Source: Mameliella sp. MMSF_3455
GTDB taxonomy: Bacteria; Pseudomonadota; Alphaproteobacteria; Rhodobacterales; Rhodobacteraceae
Length of the DNA: 57,440 bases
Direction of reading: 5' to 3'
Assembly (NCBI RefSeq): GCF_030733205.1
Contig: NZ_JASHJL010000032.1
Coordinates: 1-57,440, forward strand
This document shows positions 17,327-25,267 of this stretch, piece after piece (within the stretch, counting starts at the first letter, position 1; each line of letters starts with the position of its first letter). The position numbers were made by a program, and so were the translations under genes. A model generated the notes under the pieces. That model saw only the letters and a list, made by a program, of their open reading frames with translations. It did not search any database and was not told the origin of the DNA.

Positions 17327-18526
17327 ATGACAAACGTCTACATCTGCGATTACATCCGCACACCAATTGGTCGCTATGGCGGCGCGCTTTCTTCTGTGCG
17401 AGCCGACGATCTTGGTGCAATCCCACTCAGGGCCCTGGCCAGCCGAAACCCGAAGCTAGATCTAGCGGCCATTGACGAAGTGATTTTCGGCTGCGCCAAC
17501 CAGGCGGGCGAGGACAACCGCAACGTCGCACGCATGTCGCTGCTACTCGCGGGATTTCCGGATTGTGTCCCTGGCACGACGATGAACCGGTTGTGCGGAT
17601 CGGGTATGGACGCCGTAATCACAGCCGCCCGCGCGATCAAAGCTGGAGAAGCCGATCTCATTGTTGCTGGCGGTGTGGAAAGCATGTCTCGTGCTCCGTT
17701 TGTGATGCCAAAAGCTACAACTGCATTCTCGCGCGAGAATAGTGTGGAAGACACCACCATCGGCTGGCGCTTCGTCAATAGACTGATGAAGAGCCAATAC
17801 GGCGTCGACAGTATGCCTGAAACGGCCGAAAACGTGGCTGAAGTCTTCGGCATCAACCGCGCCGACCAAGATGCTTTCGCCCTACATTCCCAGCAAAAGG
17901 CGAGCGTTGCTATGGCGAACGGTCGTTTGGCCCGTGAAATTGTCCCGGTAGAGATTCCTCAGCGAAAGGGGGAGCCAAAGATCGTCGTACAGGATGAACA
18001 CCCTCGCGCGAGTACGACTTTGGAAGCGCTCGCCCAACTGAAAACTTTCGTAAAAGCGGATGGCACGGTAACCGCAGGGAATTCTTCAGGCGTGAACGAT
18101 GGTGCCGCAGCATTGATCCTTGCCACCAGCGACGTCGCAAAAAAATTTGGCCTCACGCCGGTCGCAAGGGTCTTGGGCGGCGCAACCGCCGGCGTTGCAC
18201 CGCGCATCATGGGTTTCGGGCCGGCACCGGCGTCGAAAAAGCTGATGGCGCGACTTGGACTGAAACAAGAAGACTTCTCGGTGATCGAACTTAACGAAGC
18301 CTTTGCTTCGCAGGGTCTGGCCACACTACGGCACCTGGGGATCGCGGATGATGATGCCCGCGTGAACCCAAACGGCGGCGCTATTGCTCTCGGCCATCCG
18401 CTTGGCATGTCGGGTGCCCGCATCACCGGCTCAGCGATGCTGGACCTCAAACCTGGAGAAAAGTCGTTGTCGACCATGTGTATTGGCGTGGGACAGGGAA
18501 TTGCAATCGCACTCGAAGCTGTCTGA
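17327..18526 (+). CDS. thiolase (acetyl-CoA C-acyltransferase), 3-oxoadipyl-CoA thiolase-like
   Basis: A 399-residue biosynthetic/degradative thiolase. The acylated cysteine is in NRLCGSGMDAV near residue 90 and GGVESMSRAPFVMPK follows. The histidine is in NPNGGAIALGHPLGMSGAR near 350 and the second cysteine in STMCIGVGQGIA near 385. It cleaves 3-oxoacyl-CoA with CoA to give acetyl-CoA and a shortened acyl-CoA. In this pathway the products from 3-oxoadipyl-CoA would be succinyl-CoA and acetyl-CoA, and the protein resembles PcaF-type thiolases. It starts two bases after the etfA stop and closes the catabolic cluster. Confidence 0.92.
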   Translation: MTNVYICDYIRTPIGRYGGALSSVRADDLGAIPLRALASRNPKLDLAAIDEVIFGCANQAGEDNRNVARMSLLLAGFPDCVPGTTMNRLCGSGMDAVITAARAIKAGEADLIVAGGVESMSRAPFVMPKATTAFSRENSVEDTTIGWRFVNRLMKSQYGVDSMPETAENVAEVFGINRADQDAFALHSQQKASVAMANGRLAREIVPVEIPQRKGEPKIVVQDEHPRASTTLEALAQLKTFVKADGTVTAGNSSGVNDGAAALILATSDVAKKFGLTPVARVLGGATAGVAPRIMGFGPAPASKKLMARLGLKQEDFSVIELNEAFASQGLATLRHLGIADDDARVNPNGGAIALGHPLGMSGARITGSAMLDLKPGEKSLSTMCIGVGQGIAIALEAV

Positions 18527-18637
18527 GGTGCCGTGACAGCCTAAAAATTACCATAATCATGATTACGCGATTATTGGTCGACCCCAAATTTTCCGTGTAG
18601 AATTCGCCCTCTACCACCTCCCTGTGGGCGATACCCT

Positions 18638-18668
18638 GGCGGTACCGGAACCTCTCTCCGGTGCCGCC
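18638..18668. terminator. large hairpin downstream of the thiolase gene
   Basis: Eleven-base arms GGCGGTACCGG and CCGGTGCCGCC pair with one mismatch around a nine-base loop and are followed by CTTTCC. A smaller CGCCC/GGGCG pair lies just upstream. This may end the catabolic transcript, though it lies 110 bases past the stop and lacks a long T run. Confidence 0.4.
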
Positions 18669-18805
18669 CTTTCCTGAAAGAACGATTGAACGGCCCATAA
18701 TGTTTGCGAGACGGATCATCACGTGACCTGCGTTTCGGCAGGCATTCCATTCCGGCGATCTCGCGCCATCCCAAGATTTCTTCTCTGCACTTCCGAATGT
18801 AACAT

Positions 18806-18822
18806 ATATCGCGTGGCGATAT
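18806..18822. promoter_or_regulatory. perfect palindrome upstream of the XRE gene
   Basis: ATATCGC and GCGATAT are exact 7-base arms around GTG, ending 27 bases before the ATG of the small XRE regulator. Its size and position suit an autoregulatory operator. Confidence 0.6.
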
Positions 18823-18849
18823 TTCGCGCATCGTGTCCGTTTCAACGGC

Positions 18850-19059
18850 ATGAACTTGCGGGACCGTGTAGCACTAAACATCCAGGAATTGAGACGCGCC
18901 CGCAGCCTCAGCCAGGAGGAGCTTGCTCATCGGGCCGATGTGAGTCGCGGCCATATGGGCAAGCTCGAGAACGCCAAGTTCGCGGCCTCCCTCGACCTTC
19001 TCGAACGTATCGCCAAAGCACTGAACGTAGATCCAGCAGAGCTCTTCACAAAACGCTAG
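18850..19059 (+). CDS. small XRE-family (Cro/CI-type HTH) regulator
   Basis: A 69-residue single-domain DNA-binding protein. The helix-turn-helix reads LSQEELAHRADVSRGHMGKLENAKF at residues about 20-44 in a standard five-helix XRE fold, followed by LLERIAKALNVDPAELF. Such stand-alone proteins often control restriction or conjugation genes. A perfect palindrome just upstream is its likely operator. It is the first gene on the conjugation side and may govern expression of the transfer region; this is inferred from position. Confidence 0.85.
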   Translation: MNLRDRVALNIQELRRARSLSQEELAHRADVSRGHMGKLENAKFAASLDLLERIAKALNVDPAELFTKR

Positions 19060-19135
19060 CCAGTTTTTGCCAGCCCCTGATGCGTCCTGGAGCGGAACGT
19101 CTCAAGAGGTAGTCAAATGGAGTGCAGAGAGTTCG

Positions 19136-19336
19136 ATGGGTAAGAAGAAGACAGGCTGGCCCTTCCAGAACGGGTTTCTGAACGACGGTGCGCAGGAGAT
19201 TCACCTGTTCACCGATTACCGTTGGAATGATGGCTCGGTGAGCCGCCGCTGGCATGTCGATCCAGAACGCTTTGATGCTTGTCTGGTCGAGCTTCGCCCA
19301 GTTTCCCTGAAGGCATCAGACCGTTCGGATCAGTAG
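19136..19336 (+). CDS. small protein of unknown function
   Basis: A 66-residue frame from the ATG at 19136, opening with GKKKTGWPFQNGFLNDG and containing EIHLFTDYRWNDGSVSRRWHV. I do not recognise the family. The composition (many W, D and R residues, no membrane segment) looks like a soluble cytoplasmic protein, and it is co-directional with the XRE gene. A longer version starting at 19067 is possible. Its end runs seven bases into the end of the opposite gene. Confidence 0.5.
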   Translation: MGKKKTGWPFQNGFLNDGAQEIHLFTDYRWNDGSVSRRWHVDPERFDACLVELRPVSLKASDRSDQ

Positions 19337-19908
19337 GAGAACCACTCCGAGTGGCCCATGTTGCCCTCGTAGTCGCCGTATTCAACCATGATACTGCGCA
19401 AATAGAAGTACGAGGAACCTCCGCCGGTCGGATAGGCGATCTCCTGACCGCCTTCCGATACGAATGCCTCGGGCCAGGGCGTGTGGGATCGGTAGACCCG
19501 CTGGATGTACCGGCAGGTGCGGTTCTCTCGGTCGCAGGAACGGAGAGACCAGTCCCAATACTGTTCACCTCCCCTTTCTCTATAGGCTTGACCGGTGAAC
19601 CAGATCACATGGGTGCGGTTCAGCCATTCGTATTCGGGCAGAGTGGTGTCGAGCTCGCCCTCCCCGCCGGGCCCGCCCAGCTCGACCGGCACATGTGCGA
19701 AGGTGCAGACCCCGAAGGGCGGCAGGCTCGGCCAGGGCGTGATGCGGCGGATCATAGTGCGATAGGCCCGTGCACAGACTGCGCTCGGGGGGAAGCCGCC
19801 AGCCATGCAGAGCATGATGGCGCAGTCGATGTCATAGGCCTGCGCCTTCCCCGGGGCTCCGAACACCGCCATCACCCCCATCGCCGCTGCCATCGCCTGT
19901 CGCTTCAT
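19330..19908 (-). CDS. exported protein of unknown function, conjugation-linked
   Basis: A 192-residue protein from the ATG at 19908, which has GGGAGAG six bases upstream. Residues 1-22 form a Sec signal peptide ending in GKAQA before YDIDC. The mature part has several cysteines (DCAIMLCMAGGFPPSAVC, SCDRENRTC), so a disulfide-bonded periplasmic protein is likely. It diverges from the T4SS operon and shares its promoter region, as expected for an accessory conjugation gene, but I cannot name the family. Confidence 0.65.
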   Translation of the reverse strand: MKRQAMAAAMGVMAVFGAPGKAQAYDIDCAIMLCMAGGFPPSAVCARAYRTMIRRITPWPSLPPFGVCTFAHVPVELGGPGGEGELDTTLPEYEWLNRTHVIWFTGQAYRERGGEQYWDWSLRSCDRENRTCRYIQRVYRSHTPWPEAFVSEGGQEIAYPTGGGSSYFYLRSIMVEYGDYEGNMGHSEWFSY

Positions 19909-19942
19909 GTCGCTCTCCCGCAAAAGTTGCGCAGACTATCGC

Positions 19943-19968
19943 GCAATATGTATTTATCTGCAATATGT
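19943..19968. promoter_or_regulatory. two direct 9-bp repeats in the divergent promoter region
   Basis: GCAATATGT occurs at 19943-19951 and 19960-19968, 17 bases apart, in an A/T-rich patch between the divergent exported-protein gene and the T4SS operon. It is a candidate regulator-binding site for the transfer operon. Confidence 0.4.
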
Positions 19969-20040
19969 CGTATTGACTCCATATGACTTTATGGATTTAA
20001 GCGCAGGAAGTAGAAGGGCTCTCGTGGGGAGAGTCCGAAC

Positions 20041-20355
20041 ATGCCGATAGCGCGCAACCAGATCCTGATCACCATCGATGGTGTCAAAGACCTGTCCGAA
20101 CAGGGCATCGCGTTCCGCTGCCGGTATGAACTCGTGGGGTTCACGGACGATGGCAAGCCGCGCTACCAGTGCATCTACCTGCGCGAGGGTGAGCCGGAAG
20201 CCATTCTGGTCTCGACCCGGATCACCCCGCACGGGCCTGAGCCGCGGTATTTCAACATATGGCCAGGGCTCTTCAAACATCATCTCGAGTTCGGTGACGG
20301 GCGCGATCTGCGCTTTGGTCCTGACTACAGCATCACCCTCGAGGAGCGCGGCTGA
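20041..20355 (+). CDS. small protein of unknown function at head of T4SS operon
   Basis: A 104-residue soluble protein with GGGGAGAG seven bases before the ATG. It reads as a compact beta-rich domain (NQILITIDGVKDLSEQG, RYELVGFTDDGKPRYQC, LVSTRITPHGPEPRYF). No signal peptide or membrane segment is seen. It is the first gene of the rightward virB-type operon. The next gene, a transglycosylase, starts in another frame near or beyond its end. Function unknown. Confidence 0.6.
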   Translation: MPIARNQILITIDGVKDLSEQGIAFRCRYELVGFTDDGKPRYQCIYLREGEPEAILVSTRITPHGPEPRYFNIWPGLFKHHLEFGDGRDLRFGPDYSITLEERG

Positions 20356-20434
20356 CGTTATCGCCTTCGGCCGCGACGGCACAGCCCGGACTTCGGGCTG
20401 GACCTTTCACGGTGAGCGCCCTGCCTGGGCTGGT

Positions 20435-20992
20435 TTGGAACATAGCGCTGAAGCCGAGGTCGTTCTGGCCTCGTTGGACGCCACGCCGCCTTCCAGTCGC
20501 GACGACACCCTCTCCCTGATCCGCACGACTGCCGTCCGCCACCAGGGGAACCGTGCCCTGCGGCAGGTCAGCCTTGATGCGGACGACTGGCAAATTCTGT
20601 TCCGCGCCCTGGTCGAGGCTGAAAGCAGCTACAACCCGACCGCCGTCAGCCCGAAGGATGCCTATGGTCTTGGCCAGCTGATGCCGGATACTGCCCGTGC
20701 GCTCGGCGTCGATCCGCGCGATCCCTCCCAGAACCTCGACGGCGCGGCGCGGTATCTGCTCGCACAACTCGGAACGTTCAAGGACATCGACTTGGCGCTC
20801 GCGGCCTACAATGCCGGACCGCACCGGGTGGTCGAGTATTCCGGCATCCCGCCTTTCATCGAGACCCGCGACTACATCGCGCGCATCCACCGGATCCGGT
20901 CCCGACTTGCGGGTACACCTGTTTCCGCGCCGGACATCCGCGTCGCAGACCGGGTTCCAGCCCGCGCGCCGGTCCTCATCGATCTTCAGTAA
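20435..20992 (+). CDS. virB1: lytic transglycosylase, VirB1-like
   Basis: The reading frame contains a complete SLT/GEWL domain: the catalytic glutamate in LVEAESSYNPTAVSPKDA, YGLGQLMPDTARALGV, GAARYLLAQL and LALAAYNAGPHRVVEY. It would open peptidoglycan for the secretion channel. The start is unclear. There is no ATG near the domain, I used a TTG at 20435, and no signal peptide can be read in this frame. The open frame extends upstream under the preceding gene but there has only shadow composition. Either translation is coupled to the preceding gene or an upstream frameshift has removed the leader. The domain itself is certain. Confidence 0.7.
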   Translation: MEHSAEAEVVLASLDATPPSSRDDTLSLIRTTAVRHQGNRALRQVSLDADDWQILFRALVEAESSYNPTAVSPKDAYGLGQLMPDTARALGVDPRDPSQNLDGAARYLLAQLGTFKDIDLALAAYNAGPHRVVEYSGIPPFIETRDYIARIHRIRSRLAGTPVSAPDIRVADRVPARAPVLIDLQ

Positions 20993-21008
20993 AACAAGGG
21001 AACTTCGC

Positions 21009-21290
21009 ATGCTCAGACATTGCCTCAGCCGCCTCTTGCCCATCGCCACAACCTTGGCGGCTCTCGCAACGCCCGCTCTCGCGCAGGACTTGTCACCGAT
21101 CCAGACCATGCTGGAAACCGTCGAGGCCGCGCTGACCGGTCCCATCGGGATCGCGGTTGCCACGCTCGCGGTCATCGGCACCGGATTCATGTGCATGATG
21201 GGGCGGCTCAACTGGGGCTGGTTCGCCTCGGTCATCATCGGGATCGTGCTGATCTTCTCGGCCGGTACCATCGTCGACGGCTTCTCCTGA
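21009..21290 (+). CDS. virB2: VirB2-type pilin
   Basis: A 93-residue pilin precursor. A signal sequence with LPIATTLAALATPALAQ ends near residue 26. The mature protein has two hydrophobic helices (GPIGIAVATLAVIGTG and GWFASVIIGIVLIFSAG) separated by a short GRLNW loop, the standard VirB2/TrbC arrangement. It forms the conjugative pilus. The ATG at 21009 gives the normal length. It is followed 15 bases later by virB3. Confidence 0.88.
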   Translation: MLRHCLSRLLPIATTLAALATPALAQDLSPIQTMLETVEAALTGPIGIAVATLAVIGTGFMCMMGRLNWGWFASVIIGIVLIFSAGTIVDGFS

Positions 21291-21305
21291 GATCCGAGTA
21301 GAGCA

Positions 21306-21584
21306 GTGGCAGAACGATCCCCCCTTTTTCTGGGCCTCGCCCGTCCGCCCAAGTATCTGGGTCTCCCTGTCGGATACCTCGTGGTGCTGACGACCGGGGT
21401 CGTTCTGCCGTTCATCTGGACGAAGTCGATGGTCTTCTTCCTGATTGGTCTCGTCGCCTATCCGATCCTCTGGTTTGTCGCCGACCGCGAGCCGCATTTC
21501 TTCGAGGTCCTGCGCGTCTCCTATGGATCAGTGCGTCCGACGAAGAACAGGGCCCTGCATGGAGGCGACAGCTTTGGCGCTTGA
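21306..21584 (+). CDS. virB3: VirB3-type inner-membrane protein
   Basis: A 92-residue membrane protein, starting with GTG, that opens with PLFLGLARPPKYLGLPVGY. This is followed by two adjacent hydrophobic segments (LVVLTTGVVLPFIW and MVFFLIGLVAYPILWFV), as in VirB3/TrbD. It sits beside the VirB4 ATPase at the inner membrane. Its end overlaps the virB4 start by 26 bases. Confidence 0.87.
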   Translation: MAERSPLFLGLARPPKYLGLPVGYLVVLTTGVVLPFIWTKSMVFFLIGLVAYPILWFVADREPHFFEVLRVSYGSVRPTKNRALHGGDSFGA

Positions 21585-23952
21585 TGCGGGCACACTTTCC
21601 ACTTTTGGGGCCGCCCTGCATCAAGCAGGCGGGGGGGAGTTCACGCGGGAGAGTTATCTCGCCGAGCACCTGCCGTATTTCGCGCTCGCGGCTGACGACG
21701 TCATGGTACTGCGCGAGGGCGACCTTATGGCGACCCTCCGCCTCGACGGGCTCAACCCGATGACCACGGAAGATGCCCGGCTCGACGCGCTCAAGCGTGC
21801 AGTCGCTGCCATCGTCGCCCAGACCGGCAACGCCTTCGGCTTCTACATTCACCGCATCTCCGTGCCGCAGGATCTCGGAATGCGCCCCCTCGAGGGGGAC
21901 AGCTTCGCCGCCGCGATCGATGCGCGCTGGCAGGCCCATGTCAAAGACCTGCGCCCGGCCAAGCGCCAACTCTATCTCAGCGTCATCCGGCGGCCCGATA
22001 TCTCGGCCCGCATTCCCCTCCTGCGTGCGCTGGCCCGCAAGGCCTGGGTCAAGGACCGCGCGACACGCCTGCAGGAGTTGAACGAGGTCATGGGCTTCTT
22101 CGAGGTAGCGCTTGCCTCGGCCAACCCCGTCAGGCTCACGAAGTCGGGCGGTGAATGGCTGGGCTACCTCAATACGCTGAACGCCGGCAGCTTCTCCCCC
22201 ATCGCCTTCGGGCAGAGCGCCCTACCCCTCTCGCACACCCTGAGCAACTGTCGCGCGACCTTCGACGGCGATGTCGTCACCCTGACCGACGCCGTGACCG
22301 GCCAGGTCAAATACGGCGCACTCTTTTCGATGAAAACCTATCCGGCGCTCACGGACGTCACGCTGCTCGACGCGCTCGACCTGCCTCTCGACATCGTGCT
22401 GACCAACTCCTTCAGCCCGATCCCGAACAACATCATGGCCGAGCGCATCCAGCGCATCATCCGCCAGATGCACGCCTCCGACGATGCCGCCGTCTCTCTG
22501 CGCGAACAACTGGGCCAGGCCGCCGACGATCAGGAGGCGGGACGGATCGCCTTTGGCGATCATCACCTGTCGATCGCCGTCTATGCGCCCGACCGCGATA
22601 CGCTTGAGCGCGCTGCAGCCCAGATCAAGCGCGTGGGCCAGGAAATCATGTCGGTGATCGTGCGCGAGAACATGGCGCTGAAAGCCACCTACTTCGCACA
22701 ATCCCCCGGCAACTTTGGCTATCGCGCTCGCAAAACTCCGATCTCCTCGATCAACTTCGCGGATTTCGCCGCCCTGCATGGCAGCGTCGAGGGGCGCGGC
22801 CCCAACCAATCGCCCTGGGGCCAGACCATCTCGGTCCTGCCAACCGTCGGCACCTCGGGCTATCGGTTCAATTTTCACGAGGCGGGCAACCCGGGCAAGG
22901 AACCGACCGTCGGCCATACGCTCGTGCTGGGGCGCACCGGCACCGGCAAGACGCTCACCACCGCCTTCCTCGCAGCCCAAGCGCAGCGGGTCGGCGCGCG
23001 GCTTTTCTTCTTCGACAAGGATCGCGGCCTCGAGATGGCGGTCCGCGCGCTTGGCGGGCGCTACAACGAGATCCGCGCTGGCGTGCCGACGGGCCTGAAC
23101 CCGCTGATGACCGAGATCGACGAACGGGGCCGCGCCTGGCTCTCGGACTGGCTGGCGACCCTTCTTTCCCGGGGCGGAACCCTCACGGGCGAACAATCCC
23201 GCCATATCCAGAGCGCGGTCGCGCAAAATGCCTATGCCGAGGGCTCGCTCCGGCGCTTCGCGAGTTTCGAGACGCTGTTTCAATCGCTCGACGACGATGG
23301 CGAGCTACAGTCCCGCGTCGCCGAATGGGCCCCGGGCGGCCGCTATGGCTGGGTCTTCGACGAGCCGGAACATGGTGCCGGGCTCGAACTGGCCTCCGAC
23401 ATCATCGGCTTCGACATGACCGAGATTCTCGACATGACCACCGAGCGGATGGCGGTGCTCTCCTACATCTTCCGCCAGATCGAACGTGTGGTCGAGGATC
23501 GCCGCCCCACCATCATCGTCCTCGACGAGGCCTGGAAGCTGCTTGACGATCCCTACTTCGGCGCGCGGCTGGAAAACTGGCTGGTGACGCTGCGCAAGAT
23601 GAACTGCGTCGTGATCATGATGACGCAGTATCCGAGCCAGCTGCGCGATAGCCGCGTCGGCAAGACCATCGTCGAGACGGTCCCGACCCAGATCCTCTTC
23701 CCGAACGACCGTGCCACGATCTCCGATTACGACTTTCTGCGCGTGAACGCCAAGGAGGCTGCCCTCCTCGTGCAGCCCACAATCGGCCAGCGCATCGCGC
23801 TCGTGCGCTCGGCGGGCGACAGCGTCTTTGTCGATGCCGATCTCTCCGCCCTCGGCACCCTCCTCCCCATCCTTGGCGGCGGCGCCACCGGCGAGGCCCG
23901 TGTGCCCGCCGATTGGCGCGCCAATCCTGATTTCTGGAGACATGTTATATGA
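21559..23952 (+). CDS. virB4: VirB4-type conjugative ATPase
   Basis: A 797-residue secretion ATPase. The N-terminal CagE/TrbE/VirB domain includes ERIQRIIRQMHASDD and ENMALKATYFAQSPGNFGYR. The Walker A motif GRTGTGKTL is at about residues 457-465 and the Walker B motif TIIVLDEAWKLLDD at about 650-663, followed by the MMTQYPSQLRDS region. It energises pilus assembly and substrate transfer. The ATG at 21559, within the end of virB3, gives the family length; upstream in-frame codons lie entirely inside virB3. Confidence 0.93.
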   Translation: MEATALALDAGTLSTFGAALHQAGGGEFTRESYLAEHLPYFALAADDVMVLREGDLMATLRLDGLNPMTTEDARLDALKRAVAAIVAQTGNAFGFYIHRISVPQDLGMRPLEGDSFAAAIDARWQAHVKDLRPAKRQLYLSVIRRPDISARIPLLRALARKAWVKDRATRLQELNEVMGFFEVALASANPVRLTKSGGEWLGYLNTLNAGSFSPIAFGQSALPLSHTLSNCRATFDGDVVTLTDAVTGQVKYGALFSMKTYPALTDVTLLDALDLPLDIVLTNSFSPIPNNIMAERIQRIIRQMHASDDAAVSLREQLGQAADDQEAGRIAFGDHHLSIAVYAPDRDTLERAAAQIKRVGQEIMSVIVRENMALKATYFAQSPGNFGYRARKTPISSINFADFAALHGSVEGRGPNQSPWGQTISVLPTVGTSGYRFNFHEAGNPGKEPTVGHTLVLGRTGTGKTLTTAFLAAQAQRVGARLFFFDKDRGLEMAVRALGGRYNEIRAGVPTGLNPLMTEIDERGRAWLSDWLATLLSRGGTLTGEQSRHIQSAVAQNAYAEGSLRRFASFETLFQSLDDDGELQSRVAEWAPGGRYGWVFDEPEHGAGLELASDIIGFDMTEILDMTTERMAVLSYIFRQIERVVEDRRPTIIVLDEAWKLLDDPYFGARLENWLVTLRKMNCVVIMMTQYPSQLRDSRVGKTIVETVPTQILFPNDRATISDYDFLRVNAKEAALLVQPTIGQRIALVRSAGDSVFVDADLSALGTLLPILGGGATGEARVPADWRANPDFWRHVI

Positions 23953-24158
23953 ATTCGAAACCTCTCCTCGCGCTTTGCGCCGCCGGAAGCCTTCTTTCGG
24001 CTTGCGAGAAATACACCGAGAAATCCTCGCCCTGCTTCGGACGCAATGGCGAGCCGCAGGTGACAAGGTCCGCCCTGTCCTTCTCGACCATGGGCGCGCC
24101 GGCTCACGCAATGGCCAAGCCCGACTGCACCTTCGAGCCCCTGCCCCGTCCGGAATGA
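23949..24158 (+). CDS. small lipoprotein, VirB7- or TrbK-like by position
   Basis: A 69-residue protein with a short lipoprotein signal: LLALCAAGSLLSAC ends in the lipobox cysteine at residue 19. The remaining 50 residues are hydrophilic. A lipoprotein this size between virB4 and virB5 is expected to be either the VirB7 outer-membrane anchor or an entry-exclusion lipoprotein; the sequence does not decide. It overlaps both neighbours by four bases (ATGA), so it is translationally coupled. Confidence 0.7.
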   Translation: MNSKPLLALCAAGSLLSACEKYTEKSSPCFGRNGEPQVTRSALSFSTMGAPAHAMAKPDCTFEPLPRPE

Positions 24159-25267
24159 GCCGCGTCGCGATCATATCCGCCGGTTTCTGCCTCGGCCTCA
24201 GCACCCTGCCCGCGATCGCCCAGGGCGTGCCGACGCAGGACAATTCCGCGATCGGGCGCGCCATCGCCCGGGTGGCCGCACTGGCCGAGGATCTGGGCGT
24301 CCAGCAGGACAAGGATCGCACCGAGACGACCCTGGCCGATGTCCAGGCTGACCAGTTGCGTGTGCTCGAAGAGATGACCACAGCGATCACCGGTCCCGGC
24401 GTCGATATCCGCGCGCTCGAGGGCAATGCGGATTTCGGAGTAGCGGCGGTCTACCCGAACACCGACCCGAGCCCGATGAACAGCCGCCTCTTCGGCGACG
24501 GTCGCGAGACGGTCGAGATGATGATCGTCGAGGTGGCGGGCGAATTCGCAGGCGCGCCAGGTGTGGCCCGAGCAGGTCTCTCGGCCACCCAGTGGCGCTG
24601 TCTCTTCCAGGCCCTGATCAAGCAGGAAAGCCGCTTCAACGTCGCCGCCGAAAGTCCGGTCGGGGCTTATGGGTTGACCCAGCTCATGCCCGGCACCGCC
24701 TCCGATCTTGGCGTCGACCGCTATAATGTCAAAGACAACCTGCGCGGCGGCGCGCGCTACATCACCACCCAGCTCAATCGCTTCGGCAACATCCCCCATG
24801 CGCTCGCGGCCTATAACGCGGGTCCGGGACGCGTGATCGAATATGGTGGCGTGCCGCCCTTTGCCGAGACCCAAGGCTATGTGCGCAACATCTCCAAGTT
24901 TTACAACGAATACCTTGCCGTGGTCGGCGGCGCCGATGCGCTCGGCACGCTCTCGCCCTCGGACTTTGCGCTGGCCGAGTATGCCAGCATCTCCGAGGCC
25001 GGCGTCTATTACGCCGCCGACAGTTCCGCCACCACAGAGCAGGTCATCAATCGCCTGCGCGCGATCATCCTGCAGATCGACGCGCAACCCAATGCCAAGG
25101 CGGCCTGGGAGCTCAACACCTACGCCAAGGCCGAGATCGGTCGCATCCTCAACCTCCGCGTCCGGCTGATGGCGGCAAACCAGCAGCGCGAGGCGGCCTA
25201 TGCGCAGCACCTCGTCGCTGACCGGCTGGCCGAGCGCGACTTCATGCAAATGGGAGTTCCCGAATGA
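24155..25267 (+). CDS. lytic transglycosylase with VirB5-like C-terminal part
   Basis: A 370-residue exported protein. A signal peptide (residues 1-23) ends in LPAIAQ. Residues about 145-260 form a transglycosylase domain with the catalytic glutamate in ALIKQESRFNVAAESPVGAYG, LTQLMPGTASDLGV, GARYITTQLNRF and ALAAYNAGPGRVIEYGG. Both the stretch after the signal (RAIARVAALAEDLGVQQDKD) and the C-terminal 100 residues are long helices like those in VirB5 pilus-tip proteins. It may cut the cell wall while held in the channel. It is the second transglycosylase of the cluster and overlaps both neighbours by four bases. Confidence 0.85.
   Translation: MSRVAIISAGFCLGLSTLPAIAQGVPTQDNSAIGRAIARVAALAEDLGVQQDKDRTETTLADVQADQLRVLEEMTTAITGPGVDIRALEGNADFGVAAVYPNTDPSPMNSRLFGDGRETVEMMIVEVAGEFAGAPGVARAGLSATQWRCLFQALIKQESRFNVAAESPVGAYGLTQLMPGTASDLGVDRYNVKDNLRGGARYITTQLNRFGNIPHALAAYNAGPGRVIEYGGVPPFAETQGYVRNISKFYNEYLAVVGGADALGTLSPSDFALAEYASISEAGVYYAADSSATTEQVINRLRAIILQIDAQPNAKAAWELNTYAKAEIGRILNLRVRLMAANQQREAAYAQHLVADRLAERDFMQMGVPE

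Larger units (their letters stand above)
18527..18849. other. boundary between catabolic island and conjugation module
   Basis: About 320 bases without a convincing gene. It contains a 12-bp perfect palindrome TAATCATGATTA at 18554-18565, a large hairpin at 18638-18668 and the 17-bp palindrome at 18806-18822. Short open frames on both strands here have no recognisable content. Confidence 0.5.

Noticed and set aside
18447-18881. Leftward frames between the thiolase gene and the XRE gene
   Set aside because: No recognisable content, no ribosome site, and they overlap the thiolase end and the palindromes.
20078-20434. Upstream extension of the first transglycosylase frame
   Set aside because: It runs inside the 104-residue gene and has S/R/A-rich shadow composition, so it is not used as the N-terminus.
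22222-25249. Long leftward frames over virB4 and the second transglycosylase gene
   Set aside because: They mirror well-supported rightward genes and have no domain of their own.
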